64,000 nt of DNA from an uncultured Pelagibacteraceae bacterium (GCA_902635515.1 CACPOD010000002.1:93544-157543), one strand, 5' to 3'. Positions 51,618 through 61,052 are shown, counted from the first letter of the stretch. Notes: a model not told the origin generated them from the letters alone. Made by a program: numbers and translations.

Positions 51618-52769
51618 ATGAATATCAATGACTGTTATAATTTTGAAGATTTTAGAAAATTAGCAAAAAAAAAATTACCCGCTCCTATTTTTCATTATAT
51701 TGATGGTGGAGCAGATGACGAAGTTACTTTAAATAGAAATACAGATGCTTTTAATGATTGTGATTTAGTTCCTAATATTCTTAATAGTGTTGGTGAACCA
51801 GATTTGTCTACAACTGTTTTTGGTAGAAAAATTAGTATGCCTTTATTTTTGTCTCCTACGGCAATGCAAAGTTTGTATGATCCTGAGGGTGACAAGGCTT
51901 CTGCTAGAGCTGCAGAGAAGTTTGATACAATTTACAGTATGTCAACAATGGCGTCTTTTTCAATTGAAGAGGTTGCAAATATTTCTAGCGGGCCAAAACT
52001 TTTTCAACTTTATATTCACAAAGATAAATCAATTACTGACGATTTAATCGAAAGATGTAGTAGAGCTAATTTTGATGGAATGTGTATTACTGTTGATACA
52101 CTTGTTGCTGGAAATAGAGAAAGAGATCATAGAACTGGATTTACGACACCACCTAAATTTACTTTGGATAGTTTATTGAGTTTTGCAATGAGACCAGGAT
52201 GGGTTTTCAAATATTTTACAAATAAAAAATTTGAATTAGCAAATATAAAAAACAAAACTGATAAAGGTACTAATATTGCAAAATCAGTTATGGATTATAT
52301 TAATGAACAATACGATCCAGCAATGAATTGGAAAGATGCAGAATATTGCATAAAAAAATGGAATAAGCCTATGGCATTAAAAGGTGTAATGTCAGTAGAA
52401 GATGCTAAAAGAGCAATAGATATTGGTTGTACAGCAATTATGATTTCAAATCATGGAGGAAGACAACTTGATGGATCAAGATCTCCATTTGATCAAGTTA
52501 AAGCAATTTCAGATGCAGTTGGTGATAAATTAGAAATTATTCTTGATGGTGGTGTAAGAAGAGGAACACATGTTCTTAAAGCTTTAGCTGCAGGAGCAAC
52601 CGCATGTAGTTTTGGAAAAGCATTTCTTTTTAGTTTAGGGGCTGGTGGGCAAAAAGGTGTTGAAAGACTTTTAGAAAATATGCAAAAAGAAATTAGAAGA
52701 AATATGATTTTAATGGGCTGTAAGTCTGTTAAAGATCTTGATGCGTCAAAAATAATATATAGAGACTAA
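51618..52769 (+). CDS. FMN-dependent alpha-hydroxy-acid oxidase/dehydrogenase
   Basis: Flavoprotein of 383 residues, L-lactate dehydrogenase or glycolate oxidase type, (beta/alpha)8 barrel. NFEDFRKLAKKKLPAPIFHYIDGGADDE is the standard start. The active site is MISNHGGRQLDGSRSPFDQ with His279 and the following Arg. ILDGGVRRGTHVLKALAAGA is the FMN phosphate site. Related forms are often called lldD. It opens the hydroxyacid block and is separated by 103 bases from the aminotransferase. L-lactate is the most likely substrate, but longer 2-hydroxy acids are possible. Confidence 0.92.
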   Translation: MNINDCYNFEDFRKLAKKKLPAPIFHYIDGGADDEVTLNRNTDAFNDCDLVPNILNSVGEPDLSTTVFGRKISMPLFLSPTAMQSLYDPEGDKASARAAEKFDTIYSMSTMASFSIEEVANISSGPKLFQLYIHKDKSITDDLIERCSRANFDGMCITVDTLVAGNRERDHRTGFTTPPKFTLDSLLSFAMRPGWVFKYFTNKKFELANIKNKTDKGTNIAKSVMDYINEQYDPAMNWKDAEYCIKKWNKPMALKGVMSVEDAKRAIDIGCTAIMISNHGGRQLDGSRSPFDQVKAISDAVGDKLEIILDGGVRRGTHVLKALAAGATACSFGKAFLFSLGAGGQKGVERLLENMQKEIRRNMILMGCKSVKDLDASKIIYRD

Positions 52770-52811
52770 AATATAAGAATTTTAAGCATTTATTTGATAA
52801 ATTAAACTTTT

Positions 52812-52852
52812 AAACTAAATAGACAAAAAACTAATTTTCGTTTAGTTTGTCG
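52812..52852 (+). terminator. Overlapping hairpins before the aminotransferase
   Basis: AAACTAAA (52812-52819) and the segment GACAA...ACTAA (52822-52834) can each pair with TTTAGTTTGTC (52841-52851). A T-rich stretch follows. This could be a weak terminator for the hydroxyacid oxidase gene or a two-state leader for the aminotransferase. All stems are AT-rich. Confidence 0.3.
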
Positions 52853-52872
52853 ATTTTAATTTTTAAATTGTT

Positions 52873-54036
52873 ATGGAACTTGCAAAATCTTTAAATAGGC
52901 TTGGAACTGAAAGCGCTTTTTCTGTTTTAGCTGAAGCAAAAAAACTTGAAGCTCAAGGTAAACCGATGATTCACTTAGGTCTAGGTCAACCTGATTTTAA
53001 AACTCCAAAACATGTAGTTGACGCAGCAAAAAAAGCTCTAGATGACGGACATCACGGATATGTTCTTTCGAATGGTATTTTAGAGTGTAGACAGGCAGTC
53101 ACTAGATGGATAAAGAAACGTTATAGTGCAGAGGTAGATCCTGAAAGAATTATTATTATGCCAGGTGGGAAACCAACAATGCATTATGCAATTCAGTGTT
53201 TTGGTGAGCCAGGCGCAGAGATAATTCATCCAACTCCAGCTTTTCCTATTTATGAATCAATGATTAATTATACTGGTTCTACTGCAGTGCCTTACGATCT
53301 AACTGAAGATAAAGATTTAAAGTTTAGTGCAGATAAAATTTTATCTCTTATTACCGATAAAACTAGATTATTAATTTTAATAAATCCAAATAATCCTACT
53401 GGAAGTTTTGTAGAAAAATCAGAAATAGACAAATTGGCTGAGGGTTTAAAAAAATATCCTCATGTGACTATTTTAAGTGATGAAATTTATAGTAGACAAA
53501 TTTTTGATGATAAAGAAATGCCAACATTCTTTAATTATCCTGAGTTAAGAGAAAGATTAATAGTTTTAGAAGGTTGGAGTAAAGCTTACTCAATGACAGG
53601 TTGGAGACTCGGTTGGAGTTTTTGGCCAGAAAATTTAGTTGAACATGTAAATAAATTATTAATTAATAGTGTATCATGTGTGAATGCTGCAGCTCAGTTC
53701 GCAGGTATCGCAGCTTTAGATGGACCTGATGACTCAATTGATGAGATGATGGAAAAATTTACTTTAAGAAGAAAATTAATTCACGAAGGCTTAAATAGTT
53801 TACCGGGTGTAGAATGCAGTTTACCTGGTGGAGCGTTTTATGCGTTCCCTAAGGTTATTGGAACTGGAATGGATGGTAGTGAATTTTGTAAAAGAGCTAT
53901 GCATGAGGCGGGTGTTGCCATAGTTCCTGGTACAGCTTTTGGAAAAACGTGCAAAGATTACGTCAGATTTAGCTTTGCAGCCTCTCGAGATAACATTTCT
54001 AACGCATTGGAAAATATCAAAAAAATGTTAGGCTAA
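52873..54036 (+). CDS. Class I PLP aminotransferase
   Basis: Fold-type I aminotransferase of 387 residues, aspartate/alanine aminotransferase-like. GKPMIHLGLGQPDFKTPKHVVDAA is the typical start. LINPNNPTGS and LSDEIYSRQIFDD are cofactor contacts, and Lys237 in GWSKAYSMTGWRLGW forms the Schiff base. VRFSFAASRDNISNAL carries the substrate-carboxylate Arg. Position ahead of glcDEF suggests it converts glyoxylate or another 2-oxo acid made by the neighbouring oxidases to the amino acid; this is inferred from context. Confidence 0.9.
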   Translation: MELAKSLNRLGTESAFSVLAEAKKLEAQGKPMIHLGLGQPDFKTPKHVVDAAKKALDDGHHGYVLSNGILECRQAVTRWIKKRYSAEVDPERIIIMPGGKPTMHYAIQCFGEPGAEIIHPTPAFPIYESMINYTGSTAVPYDLTEDKDLKFSADKILSLITDKTRLLILINPNNPTGSFVEKSEIDKLAEGLKKYPHVTILSDEIYSRQIFDDKEMPTFFNYPELRERLIVLEGWSKAYSMTGWRLGWSFWPENLVEHVNKLLINSVSCVNAAAQFAGIAALDGPDDSIDEMMEKFTLRRKLIHEGLNSLPGVECSLPGGAFYAFPKVIGTGMDGSEFCKRAMHEAGVAIVPGTAFGKTCKDYVRFSFAASRDNISNALENIKKMLG

Positions 54037-54039
54037 GCT

Positions 54040-55536
54040 ATGTCCGAAATAGCTTTGCCAAAAATTGATAGTTCTATTTTAAATAGAAAAAATGAAATAG
54101 TAAAAAAACTTTCAAAGTTAACTAATATAGAAAATGTATTGAGTGAGGCTGATGAATTGAGACCATATGAAACTGATGCTTTATCAGTTTATACGCAAAC
54201 ACCATTAGCAGTAGTACTTCCAGAAAACACAGAAGAAGTAAGCGAGATATTAAAATATTGTCATAGTGAAAATATTAAAGTTGTACCAAGAGGTGCAGGC
54301 ACAGGATTGTCCGGTGGAGCATTACCTCTTCAAGATGCTATTCTTCTTGGTTTAGGAAAATTTAATAAAATATTAGAAATTGATTACGAAAATAAATGTG
54401 TTGTAACTCAGCCAGGAGTTACAAATCTAGGTATTACTCATGCAGTTCAACACAAAGGATTTTATTATGCGCCAGACCCTTCGAGCCAGTTAGCATGTTC
54501 TATAGGTGGAAATGTTGCTGAAAATTCTGGTGGAGTTCATTCATTAAAGTATGGAACGACCACAAATAATATTTTAGGTGTACAAATGGTTATGATGGAT
54601 GGAACTATTTGTAGATTTGGAGGAAAATCTCTTGATCAAGAGGGATATGATCTTATGGGTTTAATTTGTGGTTCAGAGGGATTATTGGGAGTTGTAACTG
54701 AGGTTACAGTTAAAATTTTAAAAACACCAGAAGTAGTAAGAGCTGCTTTGATAGGTTTTCCATCTATTAAAGAAGGTGGAGATGCAGCTTCAGAAATTAT
54801 TTCAAGTGGAATAGTGCCTGCAGGAATGGAAATAATGGATAAAGCTTTAATTGAGGCAACAGATAATTTTAGTAAAGCAGGATATCCACGAGACGCAGAA
54901 TTATTATTAATAGTGGAACTTGATGGTACGGAATCAGAGGTTAATGAGTTAATTAAAAAAGTAGAGATAATCTGTAAAAAAAATAATTGCTCTAGTCTTA
55001 AACTAAGCAATAGTGAGAAAGAAAGACTTTCATTCTGGGCTGGAAGAAAAGCAGCTTTTCCTGCATGTGGAGCTATGGCACCTGATTATTATTGTATGGA
55101 TGGTTCCATTCCAAGAGGCAAGCTTGCTGAAGCATTATTAGAAATAAAAAAATTATCTGAAAAATATGAACTACCAGTGGCAAATTGTTTTCACGCAGGT
55201 GATGGAAATTTACATCCACTTATTATGTTTGATGGAAATGATAAAGAACAACTTAGAAAAACTGAAGAGTTTGGTTCAGAAATATTAAAAACATGTGTGA
55301 GACTTGGTGGAGTAATTACAGGAGAGCATGGTGTTGGTATAGAAAAGCGAGAACTTATGTGTGAAATGTTTAATGATAACGATATTCAACAACAATTGAG
55401 TATCAAAAAGTCATTAGACGAAAAAAATTTATTAAATCCTGGAAAAGTTTATCCTATACTTAGAAAATGTGCAGAGGAAGGAAGGGTTCATGTCCACAAA
55501 AATAAAGATAAATTCCCAGATCTTCCAAGATTCTAA
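54040..55536 (+). CDS. glcD: Glycolate oxidase subunit GlcD (FAD-linked)
   Basis: FAD-binding PCMH-type oxidase subunit of 498 residues. VVPRGAGTGLSGGALP and GNVAENSGGVHSLKYG are the FAD-binding segments, followed by LQMVMMDG-like VQMVMMDGTICRFGG. The C-terminal part has NCFHAGDGNLHPLI and ITGEHGVGIEKRELM, the conserved His and Arg/Glu of the active site. It starts three bases after the aminotransferase gene and its end overlaps the start of glcE by 47 bases. Confidence 0.96.
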   Translation: MSEIALPKIDSSILNRKNEIVKKLSKLTNIENVLSEADELRPYETDALSVYTQTPLAVVLPENTEEVSEILKYCHSENIKVVPRGAGTGLSGGALPLQDAILLGLGKFNKILEIDYENKCVVTQPGVTNLGITHAVQHKGFYYAPDPSSQLACSIGGNVAENSGGVHSLKYGTTTNNILGVQMVMMDGTICRFGGKSLDQEGYDLMGLICGSEGLLGVVTEVTVKILKTPEVVRAALIGFPSIKEGGDAASEIISSGIVPAGMEIMDKALIEATDNFSKAGYPRDAELLLIVELDGTESEVNELIKKVEIICKKNNCSSLKLSNSEKERLSFWAGRKAAFPACGAMAPDYYCMDGSIPRGKLAEALLEIKKLSEKYELPVANCFHAGDGNLHPLIMFDGNDKEQLRKTEEFGSEILKTCVRLGGVITGEHGVGIEKRELMCEMFNDNDIQQQLSIKKSLDEKNLLNPGKVYPILRKCAEEGRVHVHKNKDKFPDLPRF

Positions 55537-56771
55537 TAACGTCTATTATCCTAAAGATGAGTCGGAAGTTTCAGATTTAATTAGGGAACTATATAAACAA
55601 GATTCTCCAACAGAAATTATCGGTAACAATTCAAAAAAGTTTTATTGGAAATAAAACGCAGTCAGCTAATACAACGTCTTTATCTAAAATCTCAGGTATT
55701 ATCGATTATAGACCTGAAGAATTGTATATTAAAGTTAAAGCTTGCACACCAATCAATGAAATCGAGCAGGTCTTAAGCGAAAATAATCAAGAGCTAGCTT
55801 TTGAACCAATAGACTTTGGGTATATTAAAGAAGGTAAGTCAAATAAAGGAACAATAGCAGGATACTTATCTTGCAATTACGCAGGTTCACGAAGATTTAA
55901 AGTTGGTAGTGTGAGAGATCATGTCCTAGGTTTTAAGGGAGTTAATGGAAAAGGAGATATAATTAAATCAGGTGGTACTGTTGTAAAGAACGTTACAGGT
56001 TATGATTTATCAAAACTTATAGCTGGTTCGTTTGGTACTCTTGTTGCTTTAACCGAAATTACATTAAAGGTGCTACCTAAGAAAGATTCTTCTAAAACTG
56101 TAATAATTTATCCTAGTAATTTCGAACAAATTTATGATTTTTTTAATAAACTATCTAGCTCAAGTAGCGAAATTTCTGGTGCCGTTTTTGTTCCAGAAGA
56201 ATCAAAGGATAAAGATTTTGTTATTAAAAAAAATTCTGTTTTTAAGTTTAATGATCTTAAATCAAATGTTTCATTTATAGCATTTAGAGTTGAAGGTGAC
56301 AAAATTTCAATTGAAGAAAAAATTAACAATTTAAAAAAAGAACTTAAATTAAGTAATTCAGATATTTCTACTCTTGATGTTTATCAATCAGAACCATTTT
56401 GGAAAAAAGTGAATAATTTAGAGGTATTTGAAAAGACTGAGCATAATTTAATACGAATGGTGATACCACCTGCAAATGGTTCAAAACTATGCAAATATCT
56501 AGAAAACAACCATAACTATTTTGTTGATTGGTGTGGGTCGTTATTCTGGATTGAAGTTAATAGTAAAAAAGAAGAAAAGATTAAAGACTTAAAAAAAATG
56601 GCAAAAGATTTTGGAGGTTATTTGACAGTAATTAAAACTTCATCAGAATATGACTATGGAGAGGCTATTTTTACCGTTGATAAAGTACGTTTAATGATTT
56701 CTGAAAAAGTAAAACAAAGTTTTGATCCTAAAAGAATTTTAAACCCAGGGAAAATGTATAGAGGAGTTTAA
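55490..56771 (+). pseudogene. glcE: Glycolate oxidase subunit GlcE, interrupted by a one-base frameshift
   Basis: FAD-binding partner of GlcD. The gene starts at ATG 55490 and runs in frame to a stop at 55652-55654, about 55 residues, ending ...NSKKFYWK. The next frame continues the same protein without a gap: FIGNKTQSANTTSLSKISG, then IIDYRPEELYIKVKACTP, and on to GTIAGYLSCNYAGSRRFKVGSVRDHVLGFKGVNGKG (FAD site) and PKRILNPGKMYRGV at 56771. Removing one T from the TTTT at 55640-55643 restores one frame of about 426 residues. The second half alone has a possible ATG at 55722. Both glcD and glcF are intact, so sequencing or assembly error, recent mutation and +1 slippage are all possible. Confidence 0.82.
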
Positions 56772-58060
56772 TGCAAACAAAATTTACAGAAGAACAGCTT
56801 AGAGATCCTGACAATTTTGCAAACGAAAAAGTTTTTAAAAAATGTGTGCATTGTGGAATGTGTAATGCTACTTGCCCTACGCATCAACTTCTAGGTGATG
56901 AGTTAGATGGTCCTAGAGGACGTATTTATCTTATTAAAGATATGCTCGAAAATAATAGAAAACCAACTGAAAAAGTTGTAAAGCATATCGATCGATGCCT
57001 CTCATGTTACAGCTGTATGACTACTTGTCCTGCAGGAGTAAATTACATGCATATAATTGATCATGGAAAAAAATATATTGAAAAAAATTATCAAAGATCT
57101 CTCTTTGATAAACTAATAAGGTATTTTTTATCTATTACTCTTCCAAATACAAAAGTTTTTCGATTATCAAGTTTATTGGTAAAATTATCAAAGCCATTCA
57201 AATTCTTAATGCCATCAAAAATTAAGGATATGATTGAATTAATGCCTACAAATTTTCCTAAAAAAAGTTTACCAATAAAAGAAGTTTACAAATCCTCCAC
57301 TAAAAAAAGAATTGCTAGAGTTGCTCTTTTAACAGGATGTGTACAAAAAGAAATATCTCCTCAAATTAATGAAGCAACAATAAGGTTATTAAACAGACAC
57401 GGTGTAGAAGTAGTTGTTCCAAAAAAAATTCGTTGTTGTGGATCTTTAAATCATCATCTTGGAAAAGAGGACGATGCTCATCAAGATTTTAAAAACAATA
57501 TAAACACTTGGTATGAGGAGCATCAAAAAGGAAATTTGGATGCAATTTTATCAAATACGTCCGGTTGTGGAACAACCATGAAAGATTATGGATTTATTTT
57601 TCGTGAAGATAAAGAGCTAAGTAAAAAAGCTAAAGTAATATCAGAACTTACAAAAGATATATCAGAATATATATTCGAAAGTTTGAAACTTGATATTAAA
57701 GATAAAGGAAAAAAATATAAAGTAGCATATCACTCTGCGTGTTCAATGCAGCATGGTCAAAAGGTTCATTCGCAGCCAGTTTCATTACTTGAGAAAACTA
57801 ATAATGAAATTATGGAAATTCCAGAAGGCCATATATGTTGTGGATCAGCTGGTACTTACAACATTTTGCAATCAAAAATTGCAAAACAATTATTAAAGAA
57901 AAAAGTAAATAATATTGAAAGTTTAAATCCAGATTTTATCTCTACAGGAAATATTGGTTGTATTACCCAAATCGCTCATGGTACTAAAGTTCCAATATTA
58001 CATACAATTGAAGTTTTAGATTGGTACACTGGAGGACCAAAACCTGAAATTTTAAAATAA
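56771..58060 (+). CDS. glcF: Glycolate oxidase iron-sulfur subunit GlcF
   Basis: Iron-sulfur subunit of 429 residues that passes electrons from GlcDE to the respiratory chain. Two [4Fe-4S] ferredoxin motifs are present: CVHCGMCNATCPT and CLSCYSCMTTCPAG. Two CCG domains follow: the first with VALLTGCVQKEISPQ and IRCCGSLNHHLG, the second with YHSACSMQHGQK and GHICCGSAGTYN. The start codon overlaps the glcE stop (TAATG). It completes the glcDEF unit. Confidence 0.95.
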   Translation: MQTKFTEEQLRDPDNFANEKVFKKCVHCGMCNATCPTHQLLGDELDGPRGRIYLIKDMLENNRKPTEKVVKHIDRCLSCYSCMTTCPAGVNYMHIIDHGKKYIEKNYQRSLFDKLIRYFLSITLPNTKVFRLSSLLVKLSKPFKFLMPSKIKDMIELMPTNFPKKSLPIKEVYKSSTKKRIARVALLTGCVQKEISPQINEATIRLLNRHGVEVVVPKKIRCCGSLNHHLGKEDDAHQDFKNNINTWYEEHQKGNLDAILSNTSGCGTTMKDYGFIFREDKELSKKAKVISELTKDISEYIFESLKLDIKDKGKKYKVAYHSACSMQHGQKVHSQPVSLLEKTNNEIMEIPEGHICCGSAGTYNILQSKIAKQLLKKKVNNIESLNPDFISTGNIGCITQIAHGTKVPILHTIEVLDWYTGGPKPEILK

Positions 58061-58065
58061 AAATT

Positions 58066-59019
58066 ATGAAAAAGGTTTTAATTACAAGACGTTTAATAAG
58101 AGAAAGTGAAGATAAAGCATCTAAATTATTTGATGCAAAATTTAATACTAATGATGAACTTTATTCACAAAAAAAAATTATTGAAATGAGTGAAGGATTT
58201 GACGGTATATTATCATCATTAACTGAAAAATTAGATGCAGAAACAATTAATCAATTACCAGACTCTGTAAAAATTATTTCAAATTTTGCAGTTGGATTTG
58301 GAAACATTGATTTAGAGGCAGCAAAAAATAGAGGTATAGCAGTAACAAATACACCAGAAGTTTTATCAGATGCTACAGCAGAAATTGGAATTTTATTAAT
58401 TTTAGGAGCATGTAGAAGAGCTTCCGAAGGAATAGAGTCCGCAAAAGAAGGTGGATGGAAATGGTCTGCTGATTATTTAATTGGGAAACAATTAACAGGA
58501 ACAAGATTAGGAATTTTAGGTATGGGTCGTATTGGCCAAAAAATTGCAAAAATTGCAAAATCTTTAGGTATGGTTATTCATTATCATAATCGTTCAAAAT
58601 TAAGTGAAGATAAAGAGCAAGGTGCAACATATCATGACAGCATAAAAAGTCTTTTTTCAGTCTCAGATGTTTTATCAATTTGTTGTCCAGCCACAAAAGA
58701 AACAGAGAACTTGATAAATAAAGAGACTGTTGAGTATTTCCCCAAAGGTGCTGTGATAACTAATGTTGCAAGAGGTGATATAGTTGATGATGAAGCTTTA
58801 ATTGATGCATTGAATAGAAGAAAAATTTATGCAGCAGGATTAGATGTTTATAAAAATGAGCCAAATCTAAATCCTGGTTATTTAAAAATTCCAAGTGCTT
58901 TTGTTTTACCTCATCTGGGCAGTGCAACAAAAGATACAAGAATTGCAATGGGAAATTTAGCAATTGATAATTTAGATGAGTTTTTTAGAACTGGAAATTG
59001 TATTAATAAAGTAAATTAA
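58066..59019 (+). CDS. D-2-hydroxyacid dehydrogenase (glyoxylate reductase-like)
   Basis: NAD(P)-dependent D-isomer-specific dehydrogenase of 317 residues. The cofactor site is TRLGILGMGRIGQKIAKIAKSLGM, followed by YHNRSKL, whose Arg suggests NADP. Catalytic Arg is in NVARGDIVDDEALIDAL, Glu in GLDVYKNEPNLNP, and His in VLPHLGSATKDTR. It can interconvert glyoxylate and glycolate or hydroxypyruvate and glycerate. Position after glcF points to glyoxylate reduction. It follows glcF by five bases. Confidence 0.92.
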   Translation: MKKVLITRRLIRESEDKASKLFDAKFNTNDELYSQKKIIEMSEGFDGILSSLTEKLDAETINQLPDSVKIISNFAVGFGNIDLEAAKNRGIAVTNTPEVLSDATAEIGILLILGACRRASEGIESAKEGGWKWSADYLIGKQLTGTRLGILGMGRIGQKIAKIAKSLGMVIHYHNRSKLSEDKEQGATYHDSIKSLFSVSDVLSICCPATKETENLINKETVEYFPKGAVITNVARGDIVDDEALIDALNRRKIYAAGLDVYKNEPNLNPGYLKIPSAFVLPHLGSATKDTRIAMGNLAIDNLDEFFRTGNCINKVN

Positions 59020-59020
59020 A

Positions 59021-59935
59021 ATGTCTCAATCGATAGCTTTCATCGGCGTTGGCAACATGGGTTGTCCAATGGCTGAAAATTTAATGAAGGCAGGTAAATC
59101 TGTAAAAGTTTTTGACGTCTCAAAAAAAATGCTTGGGATTGCAAAAGATAAAAATCTTGAAATAGCTGAAAATTTAGATGATCTAATTACAGATCATGTT
59201 GATGCGGTTATTACTATGCTTCCAGAGGGCAAGCATTCTAAGGAAGTTTATTTAGGTGATAATGGAATAATAAATAAAGTTTCAAAAAATAGTTTGCTAA
59301 TTGATTGTTCTACAATTGATATTCAAACTTCTATTGAAATTGGAAAAAAAGCTTCAGAAAAAGGAATAGAAATGATTGATGCGCCAGTTAGTGGTGGAGT
59401 AATGGGAGCGCAAAAAGCAACTTTAAATATAATGGTTGGTGGATCAAAAGAAGCTTTTGAAAAAGCTCTCCCTTTATTAAAAATCATGGGAAAAAATATA
59501 TTTCATGCAGGTGATTTAGGTAGTGGGAATGGTGCTAAGATTTGTAACAACATGGCCTTAGGCATTGCAATGATTGCTGCTTCAGAGTCGTTAATGTTAG
59601 CAAAAAGATTAAATATAGATATTAAAAAAGTTCATGAAATCATGAAAAATGCATCAGGTAACAGTTGGCCAATTTCTGTGTATCCACCTTTACCTGGTTT
59701 AATTGATGGTACGCCTTCAAATAACAATTATCGTCCAGGTTTCTCTGCAGGCATGATGAATAAAGATCTTAAACTTGCAAATGATTGTGCGAAAAGTGTG
59801 AATGCTGAAACACCATTAGGAAAAATGGCTCTAGAAATTTATGATCAATTTTGTAAAGAAGGAAATGATACTAAAGATTTTTCAGCGATCTCTAAAGTTA
59901 TAGGCGGTAATGCTTGGGATTATCCAATTGATTAA
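59021..59935 (+). CDS. 3-hydroxyisobutyrate / 2-hydroxy-3-oxopropionate dehydrogenase family
   Basis: Beta-hydroxyacid dehydrogenase of 304 residues. The Rossmann motif IAFIGVGNMGCPMAENL opens the protein. LIDCSTIDIQTSIEIG and DAPVSGGVMGAQKATLNIMVGG are the substrate region. Catalytic Lys is in GSGNGAKICNNMALGIAMIAASESL, with Asn in the same helix. Family members act on 3-hydroxyisobutyrate (valine breakdown, MmsB) or tartronate semialdehyde (glyoxylate use, GarR). The glc neighbours favour the second, but the sequence alone looks closer to MmsB. It is one base after the preceding gene. Confidence 0.92.
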   Translation: MSQSIAFIGVGNMGCPMAENLMKAGKSVKVFDVSKKMLGIAKDKNLEIAENLDDLITDHVDAVITMLPEGKHSKEVYLGDNGIINKVSKNSLLIDCSTIDIQTSIEIGKKASEKGIEMIDAPVSGGVMGAQKATLNIMVGGSKEAFEKALPLLKIMGKNIFHAGDLGSGNGAKICNNMALGIAMIAASESLMLAKRLNIDIKKVHEIMKNASGNSWPISVYPPLPGLIDGTPSNNNYRPGFSAGMMNKDLKLANDCAKSVNAETPLGKMALEIYDQFCKEGNDTKDFSAISKVIGGNAWDYPID

Positions 59936-59941
59936 ATAAAT

Positions 59942-61030
59942 TTATTGTAAGTGTTTATAAATTGTTGTTCTAGAAATACCTAATTTTCTAGAAGTTGCAG
60001 AGATATTATTTGTTTCATCAAAAGTTGATCTAATTAAAGTACATTTCTCTCTTTTAATTTTTGTATCTTCACAATTTTTACAAGTACTCAGTTTTTTTTC
60101 TTTTTTTGTTTCAACAAATTTATTTTCCTTAAAAATTTGGCTTTTGACCACAAAAACAGATGAGCCCAAATGATCAGTAATTTTTAATGTTTTATTATTT
60201 AATAAATCTGATGCGATAGATGAAAATGTATTAGTAAAAATTTTATTAAAATTTTCATTTTTAAGATCTACTAATCCATTAAGCATAATTTTTGCATTAC
60301 TGTTAGCACCTACAATTAGACCATCTCCATTGATAGCCAACAAACCAACACTTGTTGTTGATAAATATTCTTGTCGAGGATGAAAGGATAAAATTAATTC
60401 ATGCTCAAACTTTTTTAAAAATAATTTTGTTTCGATACTTCTGGTTGCTAGTTTCACTAAAGCTAGAGTATGTTGCTCTCTAGACATGTAGTCAGTTGAA
60501 GCATCTATAATTCCAATAGTCTTACCATCATAATTAATTATTGGACTTGCGAAACAAGATATATTTTCATGCGCTATAAAAAAATGTTCTTTACCAGAAA
60601 CAATTGTTGGTTTTTTTAATTCTACAGATAATCCCAAACCGTTAGTGCCACAGACTTTTTCAGCCCAAATTGATCCAGGTATTACAGTTTTACCTACATC
60701 TGTTTGAAGACAAGTTTTGTCATATATTGTATCAAGCACTAACCCATTCTCATCTGAATATGCAACCATAAAATTAGTTCCAGCAATTTGTGAGTATAAA
60801 AGTTCCAATTCTGGGAGAACTATTTTTCTAAGAGCTTCATTTTTTTCTTTGATCTCTTTTAATTGAATAGAGGATACTACACTTTGTTTTGGATCTTTAA
60901 ATGGATCCAGACCTTCTGCGATGCATCTTGACCAACTATCAGAAATCTCCTTGCCCATTTCATAGGACATCATTCCTCTTTTTTTAAGGATATCTTTAAA
61001 CTCTTTTTTTAGTGAAGATAAATTTCCCAT
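59942..61030 (-). CDS. AcoR-like transcriptional regulator lacking the AAA+ domain
   Basis: Regulator of 362 residues. The N-terminal part is like AcoR/DhaR activators: ISDSWSRCIAEGLDP, then a GAF domain (about 60-200) with KVCGTNGLGLSVELKKPTIVSGKEHF and REQHTLALVKLATRSIE. A PAS-like part follows (STTSVGLLAINGDGLIVGANSNAKIML). The sigma-54 ATPase domain with GAFTGA and Walker motifs is absent. Instead there is a short Cys cluster (Cys317, Cys320, Cys330) and a C-terminal Fis-type HTH (NISATSRKLGISRTTIYKHL, 336-361). It is divergent from the alcohol dehydrogenase and probably controls it in response to a small effector. Confidence 0.88.
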   Translation of the reverse strand: MGNLSSLKKEFKDILKKRGMMSYEMGKEISDSWSRCIAEGLDPFKDPKQSVVSSIQLKEIKEKNEALRKIVLPELELLYSQIAGTNFMVAYSDENGLVLDTIYDKTCLQTDVGKTVIPGSIWAEKVCGTNGLGLSVELKKPTIVSGKEHFFIAHENISCFASPIINYDGKTIGIIDASTDYMSREQHTLALVKLATRSIETKLFLKKFEHELILSFHPRQEYLSTTSVGLLAINGDGLIVGANSNAKIMLNGLVDLKNENFNKIFTNTFSSIASDLLNNKTLKITDHLGSSVFVVKSQIFKENKFVETKKEKKLSTCKNCEDTKIKREKCTLIRSTFDETNNISATSRKLGISRTTIYKHLQ

Positions 61031-61052
61031 TTCAAAAAGATAATTAAAAATA

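Noticed and set aside
51787..52047. 86-codon frame inside the hydroxyacid oxidase gene
   Set aside because: Same-strand shadow of a well-conserved flavoenzyme; no ribosome site or family pattern.
54636..55010. 124-codon minus-strand frame inside glcD
   Set aside because: Antisense to a conserved oxidase; no supporting motif.
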